From the NCBI RefSeq assembly GCF_029945895.1, contig NZ_JAQSDL010000047.1, forward strand, positions 1-39,563: DNA of 39,563 nucleotides, in the 5' to 3' direction. Shown here piece by piece: positions 24,990-33,131 of the stretch (position 1 is the first letter of the stretch; the number at the start of each line of letters is the position of its first letter). The notes beneath the pieces were generated by a model, which saw only the letters and a program-made list of their open reading frames with translations, had not been told where the DNA came from and did no database searches. The translations under genes and the position numbers were made by a program. This DNA comes from Polaromonas sp. Its GTDB lineage: Bacteria; Pseudomonadota; Gammaproteobacteria; Burkholderiales; Burkholderiaceae_C.

Positions 24990-25532
24990 CTAAACGCCGT
25001 AGGGGAGCCTGGAAGCCATCATCTTCCTGCGGTCCATCTTTCGCCCGTCAACAATGAACGTTCCGTCGCCCACAGCATGAACCGTGCGCTTCTCCCTGCG
25101 CGTGGTATCGACCCAGGCGGCGACCGCCTCCAACACGACAATGTTGTGCTTTTTGACGATATCGATGACCTTGCACTCGATGTTGGCGAGGCACTCCTTG
25201 ATCAGAGGTGTCCTGACGACTTTGCCCGGCACAGGGGTTAGCTTGAATTTGCCAAACTTGTCTGTGTCTTTTCCGGAGCACGTCCCGATGCCGACCACCT
25301 TGTCCAGCATGTCCACCGTGGGAATGGCAATGACGCACTCCCTGCTTTTTCGCAAGGCCACGTAAGAGTGATTCCATGGGCCGGTGGTGATGGCAAATAC
25401 CGGCGTGAAATCCATCACCATGGTCCAGGAGATCGTCATGATGTTGTCTTTCTTCCCACCATGGGTCGTCACCAGGACAACAGGCCCTGATTCCATCAGG
25501 GTAAAAGCCCTGCCCAGCTCCAGGTCATGCAT
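24990..25532 (-). CDS. Flavin reductase-like FMN-binding protein
   Basis: The protein has 180 residues from the chosen ATG (MHDLELGRAFTLM), which follows AGAGGAAC; an upstream extension is rejected. The split-barrel flavin reductase fold is seen in SGPVVLVTTHGGKKDNIMTI, then WTMVMDFTPVFAITTGPWNHSY, then RECVIAIP and CANIECKV-like strands. Such proteins reduce free FMN with NAD(P)H or serve as flavin partners. A GIGTCSGKDTDKFGKF loop contains a Cys. Codon use looks less GC-biased than the flanking genes, suggesting later acquisition. It is divergent from the DUF2235 lipoprotein gene. Confidence 0.82.
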   Translation of the reverse strand: MHDLELGRAFTLMESGPVVLVTTHGGKKDNIMTISWTMVMDFTPVFAITTGPWNHSYVALRKSRECVIAIPTVDMLDKVVGIGTCSGKDTDKFGKFKLTPVPGKVVRTPLIKECLANIECKVIDIVKKHNIVVLEAVAAWVDTTRREKRTVHAVGDGTFIVDGRKMDRRKMMASRLPYGV

Positions 25533-25705
25533 GAGAGTTCCTCTTGATATACGTTTGACCGACGCCGGCATCGATCAAGGCTCGTGCGTGAATCTTGCGG
25601 TTTACACCGCTACCCGTCCAAAAAAGCACCCTCCCATAAATGGAGGATGCGGCAGCATGCGCGCCCGGCGAGAATGGACCCAGAATACTTTTTCTGGGGG
25701 CCTCA

Positions 25706-27100
25706 ATGCAAATCCTGGTCGTGGCAACAAGCTCCAGCCTCCGTCTTCTAGCGGCAGGTCTCCTTGCATTCGCAATTGTCGGCTGCAGCACCATCACGCA
25801 CAAGCAGACAGTGGGCACACCAGAAGACAAAGTGCCCCAACATATTGCGATCTTCTTTGACGGCACGCACAACGATGAAGCGTCGGATACAAATATCAAA
25901 CGCCTGCACTCACTGGTGAGCTTGCAAGGGCGCCCGGACCTCTCTACCTTGTACATCGAAGGGGTTGGTACACGCGCCGACATTGCGGGCATGGCCACCG
26001 GATACGGGATCGGTGAGCGGGTGCGCATCGCCTATGACTTTCTCTTGAAGCATCACCGCCCGGGAGACAAGGTGTACCTGTTTGGCTTCAGCCGCGGCGC
26101 TTATGCCGCGCGGGTATTGAACTCGCTGCTGTACCACGCTGGCTTGCCCGCGAAGCCCGACAACCTGACACATTCGGAACTGGCCGAAACGGTCTACAAG
26201 TTGGTCAAGGTCGAGAGCGACTATCCCGCACAATACGAGCCATTACGACGTCAACGGGTGCAAGAGGAACTTCTGACACACAAATTGGGCCCCGCACCGG
26301 CTGTGGAAGTACAGGTGCTTGGACTTTGGGACACCGTGGAAGCACTCGGCGCACCCAACTGGCTGAGCCGGATCAGCCACAAAGCCCAGATTCAGCAGCA
26401 CCTCGCGGACGTCGATAACGCGAATTCACGGTACGGCGACAAGCTGTGCAACGTTCATCATGCGTTTCACGCCATGTCCATTGATGACAATCGCGAATGG
26501 ATTTTTACGCCGCAGCTCTTGACGCGTCGGCATCTTTTCGCCGGATGCTCGCCCGCCGAGCGCCCTCCCATTCTCGACGAGCATGGCAACGTGCGGCTAG
26601 ACCGGCTTCGCGAGGTGTGGTTCGCGGGCGCACATTCTGATGTAGGTGGTGGGTACGCAGATTCACGCATGAGCGGGGTGAGCTTGAACTGGATGCTTGA
26701 GGAGATGCACAAAGCAAAAGTGGATCTTGTGCCGACAGGAACCAAAGTACCGGAGGATCGTTTTGGCACAAGCCACAACCCCGAGGCCGGTGCTTTCTCG
26801 CCCATCTATCACTCGATCAACCGCGACCTGGTTGCGTACGTGCGCAGCGACGCCAGCCTGGTGAACCGGCTGTGCGTGCACCCATCGGTGTTTGAAAGGC
26901 GGAAATTCGTTCCTGTGAGATCGCACGAGAACAGTCAGTTGGAGTTGCGAAGGCCTGGACGCGCATGCCTGAAGATGGCGGCGCCGCAACTCAACAGCCT
27001 GGACGCGCGTGGTCGACTCACACAATTTTTGGAAACGAAAGATCAGTGTCCACCAGGCACCGCGGCCATCCTGGACGTACGTAAAGATCCGGATTGCTAA
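25706..27100 (+). CDS. DUF2235 (Tle1-like) lipoprotein hydrolase
   Basis: The protein has 464 residues. The signal ends in a lipobox (FAIVGC, C27), which is unusual for Tle1-type proteins and implies export and lipidation. The DUF2235 alpha/beta hydrolase region starts HIAIFFDGTHNDEASDT; the nucleophile elbow is FGFSRGAYAARVL with S129, the acid is in AGAHSDVGGGYAD (D312) and the base in SPIYHSIN (H369). This matches the catalytic core of T6SS Tle1 phospholipase A effectors, but there is no T6SS gene nearby, and a lipidated enzyme points to an envelope role. GGGGG lies five bases before the ATG; an upstream extension is rejected. It is followed by a second lipoprotein after 11 bp, clearly as an operon. 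Confidence 0.85.
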   Translation: MQILVVATSSSLRLLAAGLLAFAIVGCSTITHKQTVGTPEDKVPQHIAIFFDGTHNDEASDTNIKRLHSLVSLQGRPDLSTLYIEGVGTRADIAGMATGYGIGERVRIAYDFLLKHHRPGDKVYLFGFSRGAYAARVLNSLLYHAGLPAKPDNLTHSELAETVYKLVKVESDYPAQYEPLRRQRVQEELLTHKLGPAPAVEVQVLGLWDTVEALGAPNWLSRISHKAQIQQHLADVDNANSRYGDKLCNVHHAFHAMSIDDNREWIFTPQLLTRRHLFAGCSPAERPPILDEHGNVRLDRLREVWFAGAHSDVGGGYADSRMSGVSLNWMLEEMHKAKVDLVPTGTKVPEDRFGTSHNPEAGAFSPIYHSINRDLVAYVRSDASLVNRLCVHPSVFERRKFVPVRSHENSQLELRRPGRACLKMAAPQLNSLDARGRLTQFLETKDQCPPGTAAILDVRKDPDC

Positions 27101-27111
27101 GGGAGATGGCA

Positions 27112-27789
27112 ATGAACGCTCGTCATATTTTTCTCCCCGTGGTTCTCCTGGTTGCAGCTACCCTGAGTGGTTGTGCGGCGGTCAGGTATGAACCCACTTC
27201 TTACGACTCGCCCAAGCCCGTTCTGAAGGATGTGCCGGGCTGCCTGCCGGCGGGCTCCCTTGCTCCAGGCGGTGAGTGTCTCGCGCTTGTGCGGGCCGAC
27301 CAGTGGTGGTCCGACACTGGCGTAAGTGTGAAGAAAGGGGTGGCCTACCGGCTGACCGTTCCCCCGCATCAGGTCTGGTTCGACAAGGGCATCGTCAATA
27401 GACCGCCTCACGGTGACCCCGGGAACCGACTCATGAATCTTTTTGCGCGCTACAAGCGACATGGGGGGGGCTTGTGGTTCAGCCTGATTGCTGCGGTCGT
27501 CGAGCCTGGTTCTGGCCTGGACAGACGGGAGTATCAAAGCGTCGATATCGGAGCCGCCAGCAACAAGGATTGCGACAGCGTTATTTTCGTGGCGAAGGAG
27601 GATGGCGCCCTCTCGCTCTACCCCAATGATGCAAAGGGACCTGCCACGCACCCTGCCTTTTTCTACGAGAACAACAGCGGCCAGATCTGGGTGCGAGTGC
27701 GCCGGCTAAGGGCCGAAGAAGCGCCGGCGGCAATAGCAACAACAACAACAACAACCGGGGTGGCCGATGAATGCAGGCCTGCGGACTAG
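27112..27789 (+). CDS. Lipoprotein partner of the DUF2235 hydrolase
   Basis: The protein has 225 residues. The ATG is chosen because GGGAG lies six bases upstream; an earlier ATG at 27106 is possible. The lipobox is TLSGC (C21), so it is likely membrane-anchored. The mature part contains WWSDTGVSVKKGVAYRLTVP, then WFDKGIVNRPP and a late SGQIWVRVRRL, an arrangement that looks like a jelly-roll, lectin- or galactose-binding-like fold. I cannot name the family. Since Tle1-type effectors usually have a lipoprotein immunity partner, an inhibitor or anchoring role is possible. A CAA run near the end encodes six Thr in a row. Confidence 0.7.
   Translation: MNARHIFLPVVLLVAATLSGCAAVRYEPTSYDSPKPVLKDVPGCLPAGSLAPGGECLALVRADQWWSDTGVSVKKGVAYRLTVPPHQVWFDKGIVNRPPHGDPGNRLMNLFARYKRHGGGLWFSLIAAVVEPGSGLDRREYQSVDIGAASNKDCDSVIFVAKEDGALSLYPNDAKGPATHPAFFYENNSGQIWVRVRRLRAEEAPAAIATTTTTTGVADECRPAD
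27737..27754 (+). repeat. (CAA)6 trinucleotide run in the lipoprotein gene
   Basis: Six consecutive CAA units lie in the 3' end of the coding sequence, read as ACA codons, giving a Thr tract just before the C-terminus. Length changes would add or remove single residues without a frameshift. It is a likely spot for natural length variation but not an on/off switch. Confidence 0.7.
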
Positions 27790-27962
27790 TCCGGCGGTCG
27801 CCCCATACCCCAGGAGCGGGCGTGTGTGTTTCCGTACTGACGACCAAAAATCTCAGGCGAAGAATGCCTGGCGTGATGCCCGGCGCACGCAAGCTATCGG
27901 TCATCGAACATTCCCGATAAATAGAAAGTCGCCATGACAAGTTCCGAATGCGACATGGAACG

Positions 27963-28018
27963 TTTTAGGCCTTCAGCCCTTTGATGGCGGGCGCCACCAG
28001 CTACCAAATAAGTAGCAT
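27963..28018 (+). repeat. Dispersed repeat copy R6
   Basis: TTTTAGGCCTTCAGCCCTTT, then GGGCGCCACCAGCTACCAAA, then AAGTAGCAT. It lies in the non-coding interval between the lipoprotein gene and the eutC remnant. The remaining bases 27790-27962 show no gene on either strand. Confidence 0.75.
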
Positions 28019-28051
28019 CCTCCCACGCGCGGGATGGAGGTCCTGCCAACC

Positions 28052-28225
28052 CTACTCCACCGGCACCTGCCCAGACTGGTTCATCTGGTCTTTCAGCGTT
28101 ATGCCTGGGTGTTGTTGAAGTCGCCTCCGGCTCGACAGCCAGGCAATCTTGGCCACTGCGGCCAGCGGGGTCAAGCCCTGGGGCCGGAGTTGGCGACTGG
28201 GTTGCCGGGCTGTACGCTGCCAGGT
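28052..28225 (-). pseudogene. Remnant of a second, diverged eutC (3' end)
   Basis: The minus-strand frame has RPQGLTPLAAVAKIAWL, then RRRLQQHPGITLKDQMNQ before its stop. This aligns without gaps to the last conserved block of EutC, given in this window's own eutC as RPEGLAPHTAAAKIAWLLNQ, then MRLQKRSGVALKDQMHQ. The upstream RNCVSN block is barely recognisable, and everything before it is missing. The two copies differ at many positions, so this is not a recent local duplication but the tail of an ortholog that has decayed. No eutB remnant was seen beside it. Confidence 0.75.
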
Positions 28226-28245
28226 CTGGCGTTTCTGAAAATGAG

Positions 28246-28269
28246 CGGGGGCACAGTCTCCCGTTTTTT
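28246..28269 (+). terminator. Possible rho-independent terminator
   Basis: CGGGGG-CACAGT-CTCCCG forms a 6-bp stem (one G-T pair) with a six-base loop and is followed by TTTTTT on the plus strand. The nearest plus-strand gene, the lipoprotein at 27112-27789, ends 450 bp earlier across degenerate DNA. If functional, it would end that transcript or a lost gene. Confidence 0.4.
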
Positions 28270-28306
28270 GTGGCACCTGCTGGCGCAGCCATTTGCATCT
28301 AGAGGC

Positions 28307-28353
28307 GGATCTGCTTTCAGCCCTTCACTGGCGGGCGCAAGCTGCTGGCGCGC
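28307..28353 (+). repeat. Degenerate dispersed repeat copy R7
   Basis: CTGCTTTCAGCCCTTCACTG, then GGCGGGCGCAAGCTGCTGGC keep the TCAGCCCTT and GCGC-to-AGCTGC layout of the family but lose the final AT-rich arm. A weak copy. Confidence 0.45.
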
Positions 28354-28404
28354 GACAGCGCTGTGCAGGACATGCGGCGCCAGACCCGGCCGGGACGCAC
28401 CCGA

Positions 28405-29994
28405 TCAACGCGAGCCGGCGCGCCACCATGCCGGGGTGCTGCGCAGGACCCGTTCAAGGACCACCAGGGCCAGACACGCTGACGCCAGCAGAAATACCAC
28501 GAAGAAATAGTCGAGCACGCCCATTAGCGTGGCCTCCTGCGCAGCCCACAGTCCAACGTGGGCCACCGCCAGACGCGGCGCGCTGCCTGCGTCATGCGTG
28601 CTCGCAAAGTAGCGGGTCAACTGCTCCAGCGTCTGCTGCAGGGCCGGGTTCGACGGCGACAGGCTTTCGCTCAATCGCGTGAAGTGAAGGCTGCTGCGCC
28701 ACTGCAGGCATAGCGTCGCCAGCGCCATGCCCGCGGCCAGACCGAACTGCGCCAGCATGTTCTTCACCTGGTTGGCGTGCGAAAACGTGCTGTCGTCCTG
28801 CGGCAGGGTCTGGAAGGTCTGCATGGCCGTGGCAGACAGTACCGTGATCACGAACACGCCATTGCACAGCAGGGCGGGCACGACACTTTGCATCGGGTTG
28901 GCCGATTCACTGAGCCCGGAGAGCTGATAACCACACAGCAACAGCGCACCGAAGCCCGCGATGTAGTAGCGCGTTGGCCCCGGATACCGGGGGATCAGTC
29001 TCGCCAGCACGATCCAGCTGGCCACGCTGGCCAGAGCGCCCATTCCCAGGTAGCGGCCGACAATTTCCAGGGGCAACGCCAGGGTCCTCTGCAACAGCAC
29101 GGGAAGCATGGTGTTGTTGGCGCCGAGGACGACATAACACACGCCAAAGATACCCAGGCCCAGAAGGTAGCGCCGCCGCGCCAGACGCTGGAATCCGATC
29201 AGCGGTCGTGCGCGCCGGCCGTTCAGATGTACAAACAGCCACAAGGCCGGCAGGGCCAGCGCCAACCCCGCGTACAGGGTCGTGGGATCGCTGAAAAAGT
29301 CGAAGCCGGAGCGCTGCAGCACGTACAGCAGCAAAAAACTGCCGCCCATCAGCACGAACAGGCCCGTTGGATGCGACTGGGAGCGGACTTCGCGCATCGG
29401 CAGTTCATTGGTCAGCGCGAACGCCGAGAGAACGATGATCAGCAAGGCGGGGACGAGCATGGCAAGGAAAGCCGCGCGCCAGCTCTGCGACGACAGCGCC
29501 ATCGAGGCCAGCAGCGGCCCCGCAACGCCGCCCCACGCCAGTCCGGCAGCAAGAAACTTGATGCCGGTGAAGCGCCGGGGCGAAGGGGGTATGTGATTCA
29601 CCAGCAGACGGCCTGAGGTCAGAAACGATGCGCAGCCTGTGGCCATCAGGATCCTTCCCAGGGCAAAGCTGGTCAAGCTGCCACTGAACCCACATACCAG
29701 CGCGCCGACAGCGAACAACACGCCGGAGCCCTGAACAAAACGCCGCCAGCCCAGGCGCTCGACCAGCCAGCGATGCATCGAGATCAAGCCAATGGCGACC
29801 ACGGCATAAAGTGTGGCCACCAGGCTGTATTCCTCCGGGCTGGCAGCGAGCTCACCCATGACCGGCGCGGCATTGAAAGCCACGATGCCGGCCTGCAGGA
29901 AGTCGCTGAACGGCAGGCTCGCGATCAGTACGTACAGCAGGAGCTGCCGCCGTCTGGTGTCGGGCTGGAATGCTTGTGTTGTCGGCGTGCTCAT
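28405..29994 (-). CDS. DHA2-type (EmrB/QacA-like) MFS transporter
   Basis: This 529-residue protein with about 14 helices is the length of the DHA2 drug:H+ antiporter family. A helix 1 pattern reads LIASLPFSDFLQAGIVAFNA, helices 2-3 carry RWLVERLGWRRFVQGSGVLF, and helix 4 contains LGRILMATGCASFLTSGRLL. Sequence similarity to characterised members looks low, so the substrate is unknown. It ends an operon led by the AhpD-like and cupin genes, all divergent from a MocR regulator. The set looks like a response to a reactive compound, with a peroxidase-like enzyme, a cupin and export. Confidence 0.85.
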   Translation of the reverse strand: MSTPTTQAFQPDTRRRQLLLYVLIASLPFSDFLQAGIVAFNAAPVMGELAASPEEYSLVATLYAVVAIGLISMHRWLVERLGWRRFVQGSGVLFAVGALVCGFSGSLTSFALGRILMATGCASFLTSGRLLVNHIPPSPRRFTGIKFLAAGLAWGGVAGPLLASMALSSQSWRAAFLAMLVPALLIIVLSAFALTNELPMREVRSQSHPTGLFVLMGGSFLLLYVLQRSGFDFFSDPTTLYAGLALALPALWLFVHLNGRRARPLIGFQRLARRRYLLGLGIFGVCYVVLGANNTMLPVLLQRTLALPLEIVGRYLGMGALASVASWIVLARLIPRYPGPTRYYIAGFGALLLCGYQLSGLSESANPMQSVVPALLCNGVFVITVLSATAMQTFQTLPQDDSTFSHANQVKNMLAQFGLAAGMALATLCLQWRSSLHFTRLSESLSPSNPALQQTLEQLTRYFASTHDAGSAPRLAVAHVGLWAAQEATLMGVLDYFFVVFLLASACLALVVLERVLRSTPAWWRAGSR

Positions 29995-30014
29995 GTTGGT
30001 TGCTCCCGGGGCCG

Positions 30015-30431
30015 TTACTTCGGCAGAGGCTCCTTGACCTTGCCGTCTTCGTCCATCACCAGCCAGGCCAGCAGCCTGGCAGGCCGGGTGCTACTGGCAT
30101 TGCGCGAAACCAGGTGTGCGGCGCGCGGCGGCTCGTACCAGGACTCGCCGGCCCTGTAAGTGACCGGCAGCTGCCCGCCCAGTTGGGACACCACTTCGCC
30201 TTCGAGGACATAGGCGAACACCGAGCCCGCATGCAGATGCGGCAGCGAGGCTTGCCCCGGCGCGTAGCTGACGATGGCCATCACCACTTGCTTGCCCGGG
30301 ACGTCGGGCAGGTTCTGCAGCTGCATCGGGCTGACTTTTTCCTCGCCGCCGCCCACGTCATGGGCGAAGACCCAGGGATGGACCAGCGACGCGGCGGCCA
30401 GCATGGCGATGACGGGTTTTCTGACATTCAT
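30015..30431 (-). CDS. Secreted cupin-domain protein
   Basis: The protein has 138 residues from the ATG preceded by GAGGAG; an upstream in-frame extension is rejected because it puts polar residues before the signal. The Sec signal is MNVRKPVIAMLAAASLVHPW with a predicted cut after VFA. The small beta-barrel cupin has the metal motif LPHLHAGSVFAYVLEGEV, where two His and a Glu fit cupin motif 1, and a second motif near WYEPPRAAHLVSRN. Single-domain secreted cupins of this kind have no firm function. It lies between the AhpD-like and MFS genes with 10 and 20 bp gaps. Confidence 0.85.
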   Translation of the reverse strand: MNVRKPVIAMLAAASLVHPWVFAHDVGGGEEKVSPMQLQNLPDVPGKQVVMAIVSYAPGQASLPHLHAGSVFAYVLEGEVVSQLGGQLPVTYRAGESWYEPPRAAHLVSRNASSTRPARLLAWLVMDEDGKVKEPLPK

Positions 30432-30441
30432 CGCCCGCTCC

Positions 30442-30882
30442 TCAGGCTGTGAGCGTCTTGCGGAAACCAACCGACAGGCGATTCCAGCTGTTGATCAGGC
30501 CGATGGCCAGCGTCAAGTTGACGCATTCAGCTTCGGTGAAGTATGCAAGCAGCCCTTCGTAGTCCGCATCTGGCACGTGGGTGTCGGCTACGCGGGTGAC
30601 TGCCTCGGTCCAGGCCAGACCAGCCCGTTCGCGCGGCGTGAAAAACGGTGTGTCGTTCCAGACCGACACGGTCTGGATGCGGCGCTCGCTGTCGCCCTTC
30701 TTGCGCAGGTCGCTGGCATGCAGCTCGATACAGAAGGCGCAGCCGTTGATCTGCGATGCGCGCAGCTTCACAAGATCGAGCAGTGCCGGCTCGAGGCCGA
30801 GTTTTCCAACGGCGACGTCGAGCGCGATCAGCGCCTTCATGGCATCGGGGGAAGCCTTGTAAAAATCCAGTCTCTGTGTCAT
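30442..30882 (-). CDS. AhpD-like carboxymuconolactone-decarboxylase-family protein
   Basis: This 146-residue protein has the AhpD/CMD helical fold. The redox motif is INGCAFCIELHASDL with C48-x2-C51-x3-H55, the catalytic pair of AhpD-type alkylhydroperoxidases. Further features are LVKLRASQ before it and ECVNLTLAIGLINSWNRL near the end, typical of this subgroup. It likely reduces peroxides or relays electrons rather than decarboxylating muconolactone. It is the first gene of the operon with the cupin and MFS transporter, with GGAGTTG before the start, and is divergent from the MocR gene across 96 bp that should contain the shared operators. Confidence 0.9.
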   Translation of the reverse strand: MTQRLDFYKASPDAMKALIALDVAVGKLGLEPALLDLVKLRASQINGCAFCIELHASDLRKKGDSERRIQTVSVWNDTPFFTPRERAGLAWTEAVTRVADTHVPDADYEGLLAYFTEAECVNLTLAIGLINSWNRLSVGFRKTLTA

Positions 30883-30978
30883 GTCAACTCCTTCGGGTGG
30901 TTAAATAGTGCCTCTATGCTAGGGATGGATGCCCCGGCCTTCGGCGGCCAATCCGGACCTTTTTCAGGAGTCCAATTG

Positions 30979-32412
30979 ATGGAACTGCACGTGGTAATCG
31001 ATGGCAACAAGGACCTGACGGGGCAGTTGTACCGGCAGCTCAAGGAGGCCATCCGCTCAGGACGGCTGGCCCCGGGCGAGAAGCTGCCACCGTCGCGCTT
31101 GCTCGCCGAGCAGCTCAGCCTGTCGCGCAAAACCGTGGCAGAGGCCTATACCAGGCTCATCTACGACAAGCTGCTGGTCGGCCGTGTCGGCAGCGGCACC
31201 TTCGTCAGCGAAGGCGTGCCAGCCAAAACGCCGCCGGGCCCCAGCCCGGGCGTGGCCGGCCCGGCGGTGACCGAGCATTGGCGCAGCATGAAGACGCCGC
31301 TGCGCCATCCGGCCCCGGCGGGCAGTTCGCGCTATGAGTACATCGGTGGCGCGCCGGCCAGCGGCCTGTTCCCGCATGCTGACTGGCGTCGCTGCGTCCT
31401 GTATGCATTGCGCCAGGGCACGCGCTCGCGCGGGCTGTACGGTGAGGCCGAGGGCCTGCCGGCGCTGCGCGATGCCATCGCCCGGCACGTGGCCTTTTCA
31501 CGCGGCGTGCGCTGCACCATGAGCGACATCATCGTCACCAACGGTGCGCAGCAGGCGCTGGATCTCGTGGCCCGGGTGCTGATCGAACCCGGCTGCACAG
31601 TGGCCGTCGAGGAGCCTGGTTATCCACCCGCACGCCAGCTGCTGGCAGCGCAGGGCGCGCGTGTTGTCGGCATACAGGTTGATGCCGAGGGTTTGCTGGT
31701 GGAGCACATTCCTGACGGCACGCGGCTCATCTACGTGACGCCGGCCCACCAGTTTCCACTCGGCATGCCGATGAGTGTGCGTCGCCGCGAGGCGCTCCTC
31801 TCGCGTGCGCAGGCGCTCGGCGCCATCATCCTCGAGGACGACTACGACAGCGAGTTCCGTTACGAGGGGCGGCCCACCGACTCGCTCCAGAGCATGGACA
31901 GCCACGGCACCGTGGCCTTCGTGGGGACCTTCTCGAAAACACTGTCGCCCGAACTGCGCCTGGGCTACCTGATCGCGCCGCCGGCCATATTGCAGGCAGT
32001 CAGTACCGCCAAACACCTGAGCGACTGGCATACCGCCACGCCGGCCCAATGGGCCCTCGCAAAATTCATCGGGGATGGCGACCTTCTCAAGCACATCCGT
32101 CGCTGCCACGCGATCTACGCGGAGCGGCGTGAGCGCATCATGCGCCGCTTCGAGAGCGATCTGTCGGCCTGGTTTGACCTGGTTCCGGCCAGCGCGGGCA
32201 TTCACATGGCCGCACTGGGCAAGCAGCCGATCGACATGAACACACTCCTCAAGCTGGCGCGTCGGGTCGACGTCGGGCTTTATACGCTGGAAGGCTTCTA
32301 CCACGCAAGTGTTCCGCTGGAGGGGCTGATGCTGGGCTATGGTGCCATTGACAGCGCCGATATCGACCCGTCGCTGGACCGCTTGCGCGACATCCTGACG
32401 CAGATGGGGTGA
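30979..32412 (+). CDS. MocR/PdxR-type PLP-dependent transcriptional regulator
   Basis: This 477-residue GntR/aminotransferase fusion has an N-terminal winged helix (about 1-80) reading LTGQLYRQLKEAIRSGRLAP and SRLLAEQLSLSRKTVAEAYT. A Pro/Gly-rich linker is followed by a fold-type I aminotransferase domain with VTNGAQQALDLVARVL, EDDYDSEFRYEG, and the PLP lysine in GTFSKTLSPELRLGY. AGGAG lies nine bases upstream of the ATG, which is chosen over an in-frame ATG further upstream. MocR proteins bind PLP and often an amino acid or amine, and usually control the divergent operon, here the AhpD-like/cupin/MFS set. Confidence 0.93.
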   Translation: MELHVVIDGNKDLTGQLYRQLKEAIRSGRLAPGEKLPPSRLLAEQLSLSRKTVAEAYTRLIYDKLLVGRVGSGTFVSEGVPAKTPPGPSPGVAGPAVTEHWRSMKTPLRHPAPAGSSRYEYIGGAPASGLFPHADWRRCVLYALRQGTRSRGLYGEAEGLPALRDAIARHVAFSRGVRCTMSDIIVTNGAQQALDLVARVLIEPGCTVAVEEPGYPPARQLLAAQGARVVGIQVDAEGLLVEHIPDGTRLIYVTPAHQFPLGMPMSVRRREALLSRAQALGAIILEDDYDSEFRYEGRPTDSLQSMDSHGTVAFVGTFSKTLSPELRLGYLIAPPAILQAVSTAKHLSDWHTATPAQWALAKFIGDGDLLKHIRRCHAIYAERRERIMRRFESDLSAWFDLVPASAGIHMAALGKQPIDMNTLLKLARRVDVGLYTLEGFYHASVPLEGLMLGYGAIDSADIDPSLDRLRDILTQMG

Positions 32413-32561
32413 GCGGTCCGCCATCTGCCCCGTCTTTTTCCTACAGCCTTTGTCAACCCGTGCGGACAGGGCCGGCCACCCGCATCCACCACGATCAATC
32501 CCTTGCGGCGCGGCTCATGCCGCCCGCAGCCAGGGTTGTTCCTGTCAGGAGAGGATTTCAG

Positions 32562-33014
32562 ATGAAGGCTTATCTCAAGTTCGGCGCGATGATCGCGACC
32601 TCGACCATCGTGATGTTCGGGCTCATGTACCTGAACACCTACGCGCTGGATCACATTTACTTCAGCCAGACGCGGGCCTGGATGGCACTGCTGATGGGCG
32701 CCGTCATGGCCATGGTCATGCTGGTGTTCATGTGGCCCATGTACCCGGACCGGCGCGTCAACACGGGCGTGTTGCTGGGCAGCGCGCTGGTGTTCGCGCT
32801 GTCGCTGTGGCTGGTTCGCAGCCAGCAGACGGTTGACGAGGTCTCCTGGATGCGCGCCATGATTCCGCATCACTCGATTGCCATCCTGACGAGCGAGCGC
32901 GCCCACATTTCAGACCCCCGCGTGAGGCGGCTCGCGGACGGCATCATCGACACCCAGCGCCGGGAGATCGCCGAGATGAAACAGCTTATCGAAGAGCTCA
33001 AGCCAGCCCACTGA
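32562..33014 (+). CDS. DUF305 membrane protein
   Basis: The protein has 150 residues; AGGAGAGG precedes the ATG. Three hydrophobic helices (about 5-28, 38-60, 66-84) are followed by a helical domain with WMRAMIPHHSIAILTSERAH, then RVRRLADGIIDTQRREIAEM, the DUF305 (ferritin-like) signature with the tandem His. DUF305 proteins are often linked to copper or metal handling, and the function here is not established. An in-frame extension overlapping the MocR 3' end is rejected. Bases 32413-32561 hold no other gene. Confidence 0.87.
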   Translation: MKAYLKFGAMIATSTIVMFGLMYLNTYALDHIYFSQTRAWMALLMGAVMAMVMLVFMWPMYPDRRVNTGVLLGSALVFALSLWLVRSQQTVDEVSWMRAMIPHHSIAILTSERAHISDPRVRRLADGIIDTQRREIAEMKQLIEELKPAH

Positions 33015-33131
33015 ACGCGGACGGCAGAAGGCGACGCGGCCTGTTCCCCGCCGGCGGTGAATGCCGGGGCGGGTCTGCCGCGCAATACAGCGTGGCGCAC
33101 GGGCCGGGGATGCCTAAGGCCCGCAGCGCCT

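Noticed and set aside
28293..28682. Plus-strand open frame overlapping the MFS 3' end
   Set aside because: It is antisense to the transporter, with Pro/Ala/Arg-rich composition and no ribosome site.
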